Source: Piscinibacter gummiphilus
GTDB lineage: Bacteria > Pseudomonadota > Gammaproteobacteria > Burkholderiales > Burkholderiaceae_C
Direction of reading: 5' to 3'
Length of the DNA stretch: 64,000 nt
NCBI RefSeq assembly: GCF_032681285.1
Contig: NZ_CP136336.1
Coordinates: forward strand, 372,001 to 436,000
Both the position numbers and the translations under genes were made by a program. Below the pieces are notes generated by a model. It saw nothing but the letters and a program-made list of their open reading frames with translations. It was not told where the DNA came from and ran no database searches. Numbering within the stretch: the stretch's first letter is position 1; each line of letters begins with the position of its first letter. This document shows, one piece after another, positions 42,350 to 50,949 of the stretch.

Positions 42350-43900
42350 ATGCGCTCTCGTTTCCTTTCCTGGTGTTTGCGCCCCGGCCTTGCTGCAATG
42401 CAGCGCCTGCGCCTGCCCGGCAAGCTCGTGCTGCTGGCCGTGCCGCTGCTGGCCGCGTCGCTGCTCACGATGCTCGGCCATCGGCTCGCGCTGCCGCTGG
42501 CCGGGGCCGCCGCGGTGCTGTGGCTCTACGTCGCGCTGTGCTTCCACCTGAGCCTGAGCCGCGCGATGCGGGCGCTCGACGAGATGGTGAACGCGCTGTG
42601 CGCCGGTGACCTCACGCAGTCGCGCGTGCTGCCCGGGCGCGACGAGCTGGCCGACATGGCGCGCAGCCTCGAGGCAATGACCCGCCGCTTCTCGCAGCTC
42701 GTCTCCACCATCCGCAGCGAAGCGCAACTCGTGGCAATGGCCGGCGACCGGCTCTCGGTCAGCGCCCATGAACTGCACGACCGCACCGAAGAGCAGGCCC
42801 GGAGCCTGCACCAGACCTCCGAAAGCATGGCCTCGCTCGTGACCACCGTGCAGGTGAACGCGAGCGATGCACAGGAAGCCGACGGCCTGGCCGCCAGCGT
42901 GCGCCACGCGGCCGAAGGCGGCACCGCCATCGTCGAATCGGCGGTGCACTCGATGCAGGGCCTGGAGAAACGCTCGGGCCAGATGACCGACATCATCGGC
43001 GTCATCAACGGCATCGCTTTCCAGACCAACATCCTCGCGCTGAACGCGGCGGTGGAAGCGGCCCGCGCCGGCGAGGCCGGCCGTGGCTTCGCGGTGGTGG
43101 CGAGCGAAGTGCGCACGCTCGCGCAGCGCTGCGCGCAGGCGGCCACGGAAGTGAAGACGCTGATCGAAGGCTCGGCCGCCGAGGTGTCGACGAGCATGGG
43201 CCGCATCCGCGAGGCGAGCCGGTCCTTGCAGTCGGTGATGCAGGGCATCTCGCAGGTGGCCGACAAGGCGCGCGTGATCTCCGAGTCGAGCGCGGCGCAG
43301 AAGAGCGGCCTGCAGGGCATGGAGCAGTCGGTGCAGAGCCTCGATGGCATCACCCGCAGCAACGCGCGCATGGTCGACAGCTCGGTGAAGTCGGCCGAAA
43401 AGCTGCGCGAGCAGGCACGCCAGCTGTCGGCGGCCGTCGTCTCGATGAAACTGCGCCAGGGCTGTGCCGACGAGGCGCGTGCGCTGGTCGACAAGGCGGT
43501 CGCCTTGATCCACAGCGCGGGTCTGCCGTCGGCCGCGAGCCGCTTCCATGCACGCGACGGCGGCTTCGTCGACCGCGATCTCTTCATCATCGTGATGGAC
43601 CGCAAGGGCTACTTCCGCGCCTTCGGCATGGACCCGAAGAAGGCCGACAAACCAGCCGTCGCCGCCCCCGGCGTCAACATCGACGAGCTCAACGCCAAGA
43701 CCTATGCCGCAGCCGATGCCGGCGGCGGCTGGATCGAGTTCAAGAGCCTGCACCCGCAGACCAAGCTGGCGGTGGAGAAGATGGCCTACGTGCAGCCCGC
43801 GGGCCCCGAGCTGGTGGTGATGTGCAGCGTCAACAAGACCGACGGTGCCGCTGCTCCCGCAGGCGCACCGCCGGCCGCTGCCCTGGCTACTGGCAGGTGA
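42350..43900 (+). CDS. Methyl-accepting chemotaxis protein with C-terminal cytoplasmic Cache-like domain
   Basis: 516 residues. Two adjacent membrane helices (about residues 27-70) are joined by a very short loop, so there is no periplasmic sensor. A HAMP-like stretch (about 70-120) is followed by the coiled-coil signalling domain with the conserved hairpin tip [20 protein letters not shown]. From about residue 375 to 500 comes a domain resembling single Cache 2 ([40 protein letters not shown]). It must lie in the cytoplasm. The tail is Ala/Pro-rich. It probably senses an internal metabolite or energy state. Its end overlaps the convergent esterase gene by 14 bases. Confidence 0.9.
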   Translation: MRSRFLSWCLRPGLAAMQRLRLPGKLVLLAVPLLAASLLTMLGHRLALPLAGAAAVLWLYVALCFHLSLSRAMRALDEMVNALCAGDLTQSRVLPGRDELADMARSLEAMTRRFSQLVSTIRSEAQLVAMAGDRLSVSAHELHDRTEEQARSLHQTSESMASLVTTVQVNASDAQEADGLAASVRHAAEGGTAIVESAVHSMQGLEKRSGQMTDIIGVINGIAFQTNILALNAAVEAARAGEAGRGFAVVASEVRTLAQRCAQAATEVKTLIEGSAAEVSTSMGRIREASRSLQSVMQGISQVADKARVISESSAAQKSGLQGMEQSVQSLDGITRSNARMVDSSVKSAEKLREQARQLSAAVVSMKLRQGCADEARALVDKAVALIHSAGLPSAASRFHARDGGFVDRDLFIIVMDRKGYFRAFGMDPKKADKPAVAAPGVNIDELNAKTYAAADAGGGWIEFKSLHPQTKLAVEKMAYVQPAGPELVVMCSVNKTDGAAAPAGAPPAAALATGR

Positions 43901-45587
43901 AGCTGGCCGCGAGGTTCACGTCACCCGTGCCGTCGTAGCGCGCCACCTTGGGGTAGGGGCACAGCGGGCGCGTGCGGCTCGCGCCCCAGGCGCCCGGCAC
44001 TTCGGCGTTGGCGCCCGCGGCGTTGCCGGTGCCGCGCGCGGTGGCGGTGATGGCCTGCGGCTCGGTGCCTTGCTCCACCCACGCGACGAGCGGCGTCAGC
44101 ATGTCGAACTGGTCGGTGGCGGGGCCGCCCGAGCAGTGGCCCATGCCGGGCACGCGGTAGAACTTCGCGAAGTTGCTGGCGTCACCGCCGTTGTTGGCGC
44201 GCAGGCCGTCGTACCAGGCCTTGGTGTCGTCGACCGAGAAGATCGGGTCGGCCACGCCGTGGTAGACCATGACTTTCGCGCCACGGTTCTTCAGCGTCGA
44301 CAGCTGCGTCGGGTTGGGCGGCGTCATGAAGCTCATCGCCGACTCGGTGTAGGTGGCATTCGTGGTGTCGATCCACTGCAGCGCGAGGTCGATGTTCATG
44401 TTGAGCGCGAAGCTCGCGCCGTTGAAGCCGGCCACCGGCTCGGGCGGCACCTTCCAGATCTGGCCGACGCCGCCGGTGTCGAGCGCCACGGGCGCGATGA
44501 ACTCCCAGAACGGGATGCCGGAGCTGGCGATGCCCGGGTCGTACGGGAAGCTCGCGTAGAACGAGCGACCCGTGCTGGTGGTGGCACCACTGAAGATCGG
44601 CGCGAAGGCGACCTTCTGGGAGGTGGTGAGGCATGACCCATCGCGGGCGCCGGGGCAGGTGGGCACGTCGGTCGCGAAGTTGAAGGCGCTGCGGCAGGCT
44701 TCCACGTCCTGCACGAGGCCGTCGGTCGCGCCGTCGAGCGCGTCGCACTTGGCAAGCACCGCGTTGGCCACCGTCGTGCGCTCGGCCGGCGTGAAGGCGT
44801 TGGCGAGGTTGGCCGGGTCGATCAGCGCATAACGCTGCGCGCCGAAGATGTTGGCGATGGCGGCCTTGGGCAGGTTGTAGCCCGGGGCGCCGGCGAGGAA
44901 GCCGTCGTACTGGTCGGCAAAGCGGCTCATCGCGACCATCGTGTGGCGCCCGCCGTTGGAGCAGCCGCCGAAGTAGGAGCGGTCGGGCTGCTTGCCGTAG
45001 GCGGTCTGGATCAGGCTCTTGGCCATGGGCGTGAGCTTCTGCACCGCCTGGTAGCCGTAGTCGAGGCGGGCCTGCGGGTCGATGCCGAAGTTGGGGCCGA
45101 GCGCGCCGCTGTGGCCGGCGTCGGAGCTGATCACCGCGAAGCCCATGTGCAGCGCATTCGTGAGGCCGGGGCCGCCGTTGACCGCGCCGGTGGCGGTGCC
45201 CACGTTGCCGTCGATGCCGCCGTTGGCCTGGTAGAAAAAGCGGCCGTTCCAGTTGTTGGGCAGACGCATCTCGAAGCCGATGGCGTAGGCGTTGCCGTCG
45301 ATGCCCGTGCGCGGGTACATCGAGCCGACCACGCGGCAGTGCTGCGCGATCGGCTGGCCGCCAACGAGCAGCGTGCCGGCGGGCACGTCGGTGGTCGAGG
45401 TGATGGTCGTGTTGGCGAGCGTGAGGCGCGATGCGAGGTCGGCGCAGGTGCCCGACAGCGTGGCCGGTGTGGCAGCGGCGAGGCGCGGCAGGCCGCCCGG
45501 CTCGTCGTCGTTGCCGCCGCAGCCGGCGAGCGCGGCGAGCAGGGTGGTGGCCGCCAGCGCGGCCGGTGAAAGTCGTCTTGCGTTCAT
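43887..45587 (-). CDS. Tannase/feruloyl esterase family lipoprotein
   Basis: 566 residues from the ATG at 45587. The lipobox [10 protein letters not shown] marks it as an exported lipoprotein. The alpha/beta hydrolase active site is visible: Ser in [14 protein letters not shown], Asp in [15 protein letters not shown] and His in [16 protein letters not shown]. Paired Cys around the Ser and His match the disulfide of the tannase/feruloyl-esterase family. These enzymes hydrolyse galloyl or hydroxycinnamoyl esters from plant material. Its proximity to the CoA-dependent aromatic operon suggests it may supply free hydroxycinnamates; substrate choice (tannin, ferulate, MHET-type esters) cannot be read from sequence. 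Confidence 0.88.
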   Translation of the reverse strand: MNARRLSPAALAATTLLAALAGCGGNDDEPGGLPRLAAATPATLSGTCADLASRLTLANTTITSTTDVPAGTLLVGGQPIAQHCRVVGSMYPRTGIDGNAYAIGFEMRLPNNWNGRFFYQANGGIDGNVGTATGAVNGGPGLTNALHMGFAVISSDAGHSGALGPNFGIDPQARLDYGYQAVQKLTPMAKSLIQTAYGKQPDRSYFGGCSNGGRHTMVAMSRFADQYDGFLAGAPGYNLPKAAIANIFGAQRYALIDPANLANAFTPAERTTVANAVLAKCDALDGATDGLVQDVEACRSAFNFATDVPTCPGARDGSCLTTSQKVAFAPIFSGATTSTGRSFYASFPYDPGIASSGIPFWEFIAPVALDTGGVGQIWKVPPEPVAGFNGASFALNMNIDLALQWIDTTNATYTESAMSFMTPPNPTQLSTLKNRGAKVMVYHGVADPIFSVDDTKAWYDGLRANNGGDASNFAKFYRVPGMGHCSGGPATDQFDMLTPLVAWVEQGTEPQAITATARGTGNAAGANAEVPGAWGASRTRPLCPYPKVARYDGTGDVNLAASFTCQ

Positions 45588-45912
45588 GCTGATGTCTCCT
45601 GGCAATGGCCGCTCGTGTGACGGCTCGAAGTCCCTAGGGCGTGCGTTCCGGCGTCGCCGAATTGCTTATTGAATTTAAGTAATGTGGTGGCGTCCGGTTT
45701 GCGGGCTATCCCGCAGTCGACCTGGTTCTGGGCGATCACCAGGAGACCCGCGCGCACAGCGGACGTTTTGGAGGCGGGGCCGCTTGATTGCTTATGGAAC
45801 GACAGTGCTTTCGCGCCCCCCGCGTAATACCGGTAGGCGGCCTCCTTCCGCGGGGCTAAGTTCAAAGATCGAACAACCAACAAGGCCCGACGGGGCCGAA
45901 GGAGACAGCACC
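45588..45912. promoter_or_regulatory. Divergent promoter region with repeated ATTGCTTAT-type sites
   Basis: There is no gene in this 325-base space between the divergent esterase and DUF6351 genes. ATTGCTTATTGAA at 45661-45673 is part of a 23-base dyad (ATTGCTTA-N7-TAAGTAAT, one mismatch). A near copy, ATTGCTTATGGAA, lies at 45787-45799. The two are 126 bases apart on the same strand, about twelve DNA turns. Both segments are unusually AT-rich for this genome and could be operator or promoter sites serving either gene. GAAGGAGA before 45913 is the ribosome binding site of DUF6351. Confidence 0.5.
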
Positions 45913-48357
45913 ATGAAGACCTGGAAGGTACAGGCCGTCTCTGCCGCCAGCGCCTTGCTGCTGGCCGCATGTGGTGGCGGCGGCAGTGATGCCGGCGACA
46001 GCGAAGGCAGCGCCCGCGAGACGGCGCAGTCCGCGGGATCGAATGTGCAGGGTGATGGCGAACGCGGTGGCCTCGTCGACCGCCACGGGCCGGTCGATCT
46101 GACCGTGCTCTCCAGCCCGCCGCAGTACGTGTCGGGCGGCGATGCGCGCATCGCGGTGCGTGTGCCGCCGGGCCTGCGCGACAAGCTGGAGCTGCGGCTC
46201 AACGGCCGGCTCGTGCGTGGCGCGCTCGCGCCCACCGCCGACGGCCTGGAAGGCGTGATCACCGGCCTGGTGGATGGCCGCAACGTGCTGGAGGTGCGGC
46301 ACAAGCACCTCGGCTTCCTGCTGCGCGACCGCCTCGTGCTGACGAACTACCCCATCACCGGCCCCATCTTCTCGGGCCCGCAGCAGGAGCCCTTCGTCTG
46401 CACCACCACGCAAGGCGCGGTGGGCCGGCAGCCGCTGGTCGAGTCGGCCACGCCGCCCGGCTTCCCGGTCTTCGACGCCAGCGGCGCGCGCATCGGCTAC
46501 AGCAAGACCTGCTCGATCGAGACCTTCGTCAGCTACGTGTACCGCAGCACCACCAACCAGTGGCGCCCGCTGCCCACCGACGGCTCCACGCCCGTCGACA
46601 TGGCGAAGACGACGCTGGCCGACGGCCGCGAGGTCGACTTCATCGTGCGCCAGGAGCGCGGCACCATCAACCGCTTCCTCTACAGCTTCGCGATGCTGGC
46701 GCCGCGCGGCGAGAACCCGGCGTCACCCGACCTGAGCCTGTGGAACAAGCGGCTGCAGTACTGGTTCCAGGGCGGCGTGGCGGTGGGCCACTCGCAGGGC
46801 ACGCTGCATGGCGGCGCGATGAACGCCGACATCCTGCGCACCGGCACGGCCATCGTGCATTCGAGCGGCAACAACACCGGCACGCACTACAACATGACGC
46901 TCGCCGCGGAGACCGCGATGATGACCAAGGAGCGCTTCGTCGAGCGCTACGGCGTGCCGCTCTACACCTACGGCCTGGGCGGCTCGGGCGGCGCGATCCA
47001 GCAATACCTGCTGCAGCAGAACCAGCCGGGCATCCTCGATGCTGCGCTGCCGGTGCAGTCGTATCCCGACATGGTCACGCAGACCATCCACGTCGGCGAC
47101 TGCGAGCTGCTCGAGCACTACATGGACGCCACCGACCGCGCCAACCCGAAGTGGCGCGTGACGAAGAACCGCACGTGGCTCGTCGGCATGAACGCCGAGG
47201 AAGGCTTCGCGCGTGTCAACGATGCGCTGGCGCCGCTCAAGACCGCGCTCGGCTACAGCACCGCGCCCGGCACCACCGAGTGCGTGCCGGCCTGGCGCGG
47301 GCTCACGCCGCTCGCGATGAACCCCTGGTACGGGCAGGCGCCCAACCAGCAGCTCTACGAGCCGCAGAGCGCCATCGCCGCCATCCGCTGGACGCACTAC
47401 GACGACCTGCGCAACGTCTACGGTGTCGACGCCACCGGCGCGGCGCGCCCGACCTGGGACAACGTGGGCGTGCAGTACGGCCTGCGCTCGTTGAAGGAAG
47501 GCCGGATCACGCCCGACGAGTTCCTCGACCTCAACTTCAAGATCGGCGGCTGGAAGCACCCGAGCGACATGGTGCAGGAGGGCTTCCCCTTCTTCGGCAC
47601 CTCGCAGGCCGAGATCAACCGGGCGCTCACCGAGCCTGGCTACTTCGACCCGTGGAGCCGTCGCAACATGCGCTTGAGCCCCACGCCCGACCAGCCGGCG
47701 CCTCGCACCAAGGGTGACCCGATCGCCACGCGTGCGGCCTACACCTCGGGCCACGTGTTCGACGGCGAGCTCACGCTCCCCACCATCGACCACCGCCAGT
47801 ACATGGAGCGCGAGCTCGATATGCACAACTCGCACCAGTCGTTCGCGGTGCGAAAGCGTGTGCTGGACAAGATGGGCCGTGCCGATCACCTGGTGATCTG
47901 GTTCACCGACACGATGCCCGGCCAGCCCAAGGCCAGCCAGTCGTTCGACGCCATTGCGGTGATGGACGAGTGGATGGCCAACATCCGCGCCAACCCGAAG
48001 AAGGGCATCGCCCGCAACCGGCCCGCGCGGGCGGTCGACAGCTGCTTCGACGTGCATGGCCAGCTCATCTACGCCGGTGACGACGCGTGGAACGGGATCC
48101 TCGACTCGCTGCCGCCGGGCCCGTGCACGCAGCGCTTCCCGATCTACGGCACCTCACGCACCGTGGCCGGTGCGCCGATCGAAGGCGGCATCTACCAGTG
48201 CTCGCTCAAACCGGTCGAGCGGGCGCTGATGGATGGCACCTATGCGCCGTGGATGCCCAACGCGGCGGCGGTGGCGAAGCTCAAGCAGATCTTCCCCGAG
48301 GGGGTGTGCGACTACAGCCGGCCCGACCAGGCCCGGCCGCGCAAGCACCACCACTGA
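45913..48357 (+). CDS. DUF6351 family lipoprotein, alpha/beta-hydrolase-like
   Basis: 814 residues from the ATG at 45913. The lipobox SALLLAACGGGGSDAG indicates an exported lipoprotein. An N-terminal beta domain (to about residue 150) is followed by a large domain with GVAVGHSQGTLHGGAMNADI and a candidate nucleophile elbow YGLGGSGGAIQQYLL. Conserved pairs of Cys suggest disulfides. DUF6351 proteins are uncharacterised; the fold is probably a hydrolase of the esterase/depolymerase type. It is divergent from the tannase-like esterase and may share regulation with it. The C-terminus ends with a short His-rich tail (KHHH). Confidence 0.85.
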   Translation: MKTWKVQAVSAASALLLAACGGGGSDAGDSEGSARETAQSAGSNVQGDGERGGLVDRHGPVDLTVLSSPPQYVSGGDARIAVRVPPGLRDKLELRLNGRLVRGALAPTADGLEGVITGLVDGRNVLEVRHKHLGFLLRDRLVLTNYPITGPIFSGPQQEPFVCTTTQGAVGRQPLVESATPPGFPVFDASGARIGYSKTCSIETFVSYVYRSTTNQWRPLPTDGSTPVDMAKTTLADGREVDFIVRQERGTINRFLYSFAMLAPRGENPASPDLSLWNKRLQYWFQGGVAVGHSQGTLHGGAMNADILRTGTAIVHSSGNNTGTHYNMTLAAETAMMTKERFVERYGVPLYTYGLGGSGGAIQQYLLQQNQPGILDAALPVQSYPDMVTQTIHVGDCELLEHYMDATDRANPKWRVTKNRTWLVGMNAEEGFARVNDALAPLKTALGYSTAPGTTECVPAWRGLTPLAMNPWYGQAPNQQLYEPQSAIAAIRWTHYDDLRNVYGVDATGAARPTWDNVGVQYGLRSLKEGRITPDEFLDLNFKIGGWKHPSDMVQEGFPFFGTSQAEINRALTEPGYFDPWSRRNMRLSPTPDQPAPRTKGDPIATRAAYTSGHVFDGELTLPTIDHRQYMERELDMHNSHQSFAVRKRVLDKMGRADHLVIWFTDTMPGQPKASQSFDAIAVMDEWMANIRANPKKGIARNRPARAVDSCFDVHGQLIYAGDDAWNGILDSLPPGPCTQRFPIYGTSRTVAGAPIEGGIYQCSLKPVERALMDGTYAPWMPNAAAVAKLKQIFPEGVCDYSRPDQARPRKHHH

Positions 48358-48364
48358 GCGCGGG

Positions 48365-49939
48365 TCACGTCAGCGGCCTGGCATGCCGCATCGCCTCTGC
48401 CAGGCCGCCCCATGTCTCCTGGAAGATGCCCGGGTCCATCGGGCGCACGTTCTTCATCACGGGCTTGAAGTCCATGTGCGCGAGCACGTCGCGCTCGAGG
48501 TCGATGCCGGGGGCGACCTCGGTCAGCTCCAGGCCTTCGGCGGTGAGGTGGAAGACGGCGCGCTCGGTGATGAAGAGCACCTGCTGCCGGCGCTGCACCG
48601 AGCCCGGGCCGCTGAAGGTGATCTGCTCGACCTGCGAGATGAACTTGCGGTGTGCGCCTTCCTTGGTCACCTTGAGCAGGCCGCCGCCGATCTCGAGCTC
48701 CAGCCCGTCGGCGGTGAAGGTGCCGCAGAAGACCAGCTTCTTCGCGCTCTGCGTGATGTTGATGAAGCCGCCGCAGCCGACCGGCCGGCCGCTGAACTTG
48801 CTGACGTTGACGTTGCCACTCGCATCGGCCTGCGCGAGGCCGAGGCAGCTCACGTCGATGCCGCCGCCGTCGTAGAAGTTGAACTGCAGCGGCTGCTCGA
48901 TGATCGACTCGGCGTTGAGCGAGAGCGCGAAGTCGCCGCCCATCTGCGGCACGCCGCCATTGACGCCGGACTCCACGCTCAGCTCGAAGGCATCGCCCAG
49001 GCCTTCTTCATGGGCCACGGCGGGCACGCCCGCGGGCACGCCGATGCCGAGGTTCACCACGGCACCCTGGATCAGCTCGGCCGCGGCGCGTCGGGCGATC
49101 ACCTTGCGGGCGTCGAGCGGCATGGGCTTCAACGCACTCACCGGCACGCGGATGTCGCCCGCGAGCGCCGGGTTGTAGGCCGTGCTGATGGTCTGCATGT
49201 GGTTCTCGGGTTTCGAGATCACCACATGGTCGACCACCAGCCCCGGCACCTTCACCGACTTCGGGTGCAACGAGCCGGCCTTCACGATGCGCTCGACCTG
49301 CGCGATCACGATGCCGCCATTGGCCTTCACCGCTTGCGCGACGGAGAGGGTTTCCAGCAGCACGCCTTCCTTGTCCATCGAGAGGTTGCCCTTCTCGTCG
49401 GCGAGCGTCGCGCGGATCAGCGCCACGTCGACCTTGGGCGACGGGTAGAAGAGCCACTCTTCGCCGGCGAACTGCACCACCTCGTTGAGGCTTGCGGTGG
49501 TGGCGCTGTTCATCTTGCCGCCCTCGATGCGCGGGTCGACGAAGGTGCCGAGGCCCACCTTGGTGAGCAAGCCCGGCGTGCGCGCCGCGATGTGCTTGGG
49601 CAGGTTGGCGAGCGACCCTTGCGGGAAGTTGTAGGCCTCGATCTCGCCGGCCATCACCATCTTCATGAGATTAGCGCCGCACTGGCCGTAGTGGCCCGCG
49701 ATCATGCGTTTGAGCAGGCCGGGGTGGGCGAAGTGCACCATGCCGCCGTCCTTCGCGTTGCCGATCGCGCCCGAGGCCCAGGTGGTCAGGTTCTTCGGGT
49801 GGCCGCTCTCCAGGTAACGCGCCTCGATCGCCTTCGCGATCTCTTCGGCGAAACCCATCATCGCCAGACCGCCCAGCCACACCGTGGCGCCATCGGGGAT
49901 CAAGCCGGCAGCGGCCTTCGCGTCTATCAGTTTGCTCAT
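48365..49939 (-). CDS. Fused acyl-CoA:acetate/3-ketoacid CoA-transferase (family I)
   Basis: 524 residues; alpha and beta subunits are joined in one chain as in propionate CoA-transferase. The alpha half has VWLGGLAMMGFAEEIAKAIE. In the beta half the catalytic Glu323 lies in LSVESGVNGGVPQMGGDF, the site of the glutamyl-CoA thioester. The enzyme moves CoA between carboxylates, here perhaps between acetyl- or succinyl-CoA and a product of the neighbouring aromatic pathway. It is divergent from the enoyl-CoA hydratase operon across a 200-base AT-rich regulatory region. Confidence 0.92.
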   Translation of the reverse strand: MSKLIDAKAAAGLIPDGATVWLGGLAMMGFAEEIAKAIEARYLESGHPKNLTTWASGAIGNAKDGGMVHFAHPGLLKRMIAGHYGQCGANLMKMVMAGEIEAYNFPQGSLANLPKHIAARTPGLLTKVGLGTFVDPRIEGGKMNSATTASLNEVVQFAGEEWLFYPSPKVDVALIRATLADEKGNLSMDKEGVLLETLSVAQAVKANGGIVIAQVERIVKAGSLHPKSVKVPGLVVDHVVISKPENHMQTISTAYNPALAGDIRVPVSALKPMPLDARKVIARRAAAELIQGAVVNLGIGVPAGVPAVAHEEGLGDAFELSVESGVNGGVPQMGGDFALSLNAESIIEQPLQFNFYDGGGIDVSCLGLAQADASGNVNVSKFSGRPVGCGGFINITQSAKKLVFCGTFTADGLELEIGGGLLKVTKEGAHRKFISQVEQITFSGPGSVQRRQQVLFITERAVFHLTAEGLELTEVAPGIDLERDVLAHMDFKPVMKNVRPMDPGIFQETWGGLAEAMRHARPLT

Positions 49940-50007
49940 GGCGTCGTCCTCAAAGTCCGGAGTGGATTGCGTAAATGTTTATGGTATTGAACTATATAAC
50001 GCCAAAT

Positions 50008-50025
50008 CCTAGGGTAAACACTAGG
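50008..50025. promoter_or_regulatory. 18-bp palindromic operator-like site in divergent promoter region
   Basis: CCTAGGGTAAACACTAGG is an 18-base dyad of the form CCTAGnGTnnACnCTAGG, with two mismatched pairs. It sits in the AT-rich 49940-50139 region between the divergent CoA-transferase and hydratase genes. Length and symmetry fit a MarR or TetR operator. The MarR gene at 62653-63150 closes the same operon and is the natural candidate to bind it. Confidence 0.55.
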
Positions 50026-50139
50026 GGTTCTGCCATAGCTGAAACTTGCGCGGCTGGGGTGCGGCTCCTAAGATGGCAACATCAAAAAGTAGTTTTATCT
50101 TTTAACTAAATTCTTGGCGATCACCCCCAAGACCCGCGC

Positions 50140-50949
50140 ATGAGCACAGATTTCCGCCCCGCCACCGGCCTGCTCGCCTCGCTCGACCTGCTGCAGGTGA
50201 GCCAGGCCGGCCCGGTGCTGCACCTCCGCCTCAACCGCCCGGCCAAGCGCAACGCCATCTCCGACACGCTGATTCAGCAACTGCACACCGCCTTCGTCAA
50301 CCTGCCCGATGACGTGCGCGTGGCCATCGTCAGCGGCGAGGGCGATCACTTCTGCGCCGGGCTCGACCTCTCCGAGCTCGTGGAGCGCGACGTGGGCGAG
50401 GGCGTGCTGCACTCGCGCATGTGGCATGCGGCCTTCGACCAGGTGCAGTTCGGCCGCGTGCCGGTGGTGGCGGTGCTGCACGGCGCGGTGGTCGGCGGTG
50501 GCCTGGAGCTGGCCTCCTCCACCCACATCCGCGTGGCCGAAGCCTCGGCTTACTTCGGCCTGCCCGAAGGCCAGCGCGGCCTCTTCGTCGGCGGCGGCGG
50601 CTCGGCGCGCATCCCGCGCCTGATGGGCGTGGCCCGCATGGCCGACATGATGCTGACCGGCCGTGTGTATGACGCGCAGGAAGGCCTCGCCGCCGGCCTC
50701 GTGCAGTACGTGGTGCCGCAGGGCGCCGGTTTCGCCAAGGCCTACGAGCTCGCGCAGCGCATCGCGCAGAACGCGCCGCTCTCCAATTACGCCGTCACGC
50801 ACGCGCTGCCGCGCATCGCCGATCAGTCGCAGTCGGAAGGCCTCTTCACCGAGTCGCTGATGGCGGCGGTGGCCGAATCGACGCCCGAAGCGAAAGACCG
50901 CCTGCGCGCGTTCCTCGAAAAGCGTGCGGGGAAGGTGGTGAAGTCGTGA
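50140..50949 (+). CDS. Enoyl-CoA hydratase/isomerase (crotonase family)
   Basis: 269 residues from the ATG at 50140; the Shine-Dalgarno is weak. Crotonase motifs: RPAKRNAISDTLIQQL, the oxyanion segments GDHFCAGLDLSE and GAVVGGGLELASSTHIRVAE, and YFGLPEGQRGLFVGGGGSA with the Glu of the active site. It may hydrate a cinnamoyl-type CoA ester or, if feruloyl-CoA hydratase-lyase-like, cleave it. The rest of the operon (SDR, thiolase) favours hydration for beta-oxidation. The next gene overlaps by GTGA. Confidence 0.9.
   Translation: MSTDFRPATGLLASLDLLQVSQAGPVLHLRLNRPAKRNAISDTLIQQLHTAFVNLPDDVRVAIVSGEGDHFCAGLDLSELVERDVGEGVLHSRMWHAAFDQVQFGRVPVVAVLHGAVVGGGLELASSTHIRVAEASAYFGLPEGQRGLFVGGGGSARIPRLMGVARMADMMLTGRVYDAQEGLAAGLVQYVVPQGAGFAKAYELAQRIAQNAPLSNYAVTHALPRIADQSQSEGLFTESLMAAVAESTPEAKDRLRAFLEKRAGKVVKS

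Noticed and set aside
50140..50949. Assigning the crotonase as feruloyl-CoA hydratase-lyase (vanillin-forming)
   Set aside because: No vanillin dehydrogenase is present, while SDR, thiolase and acyl-CoA dehydrogenase genes point to beta-oxidation; kept only as an alternative.
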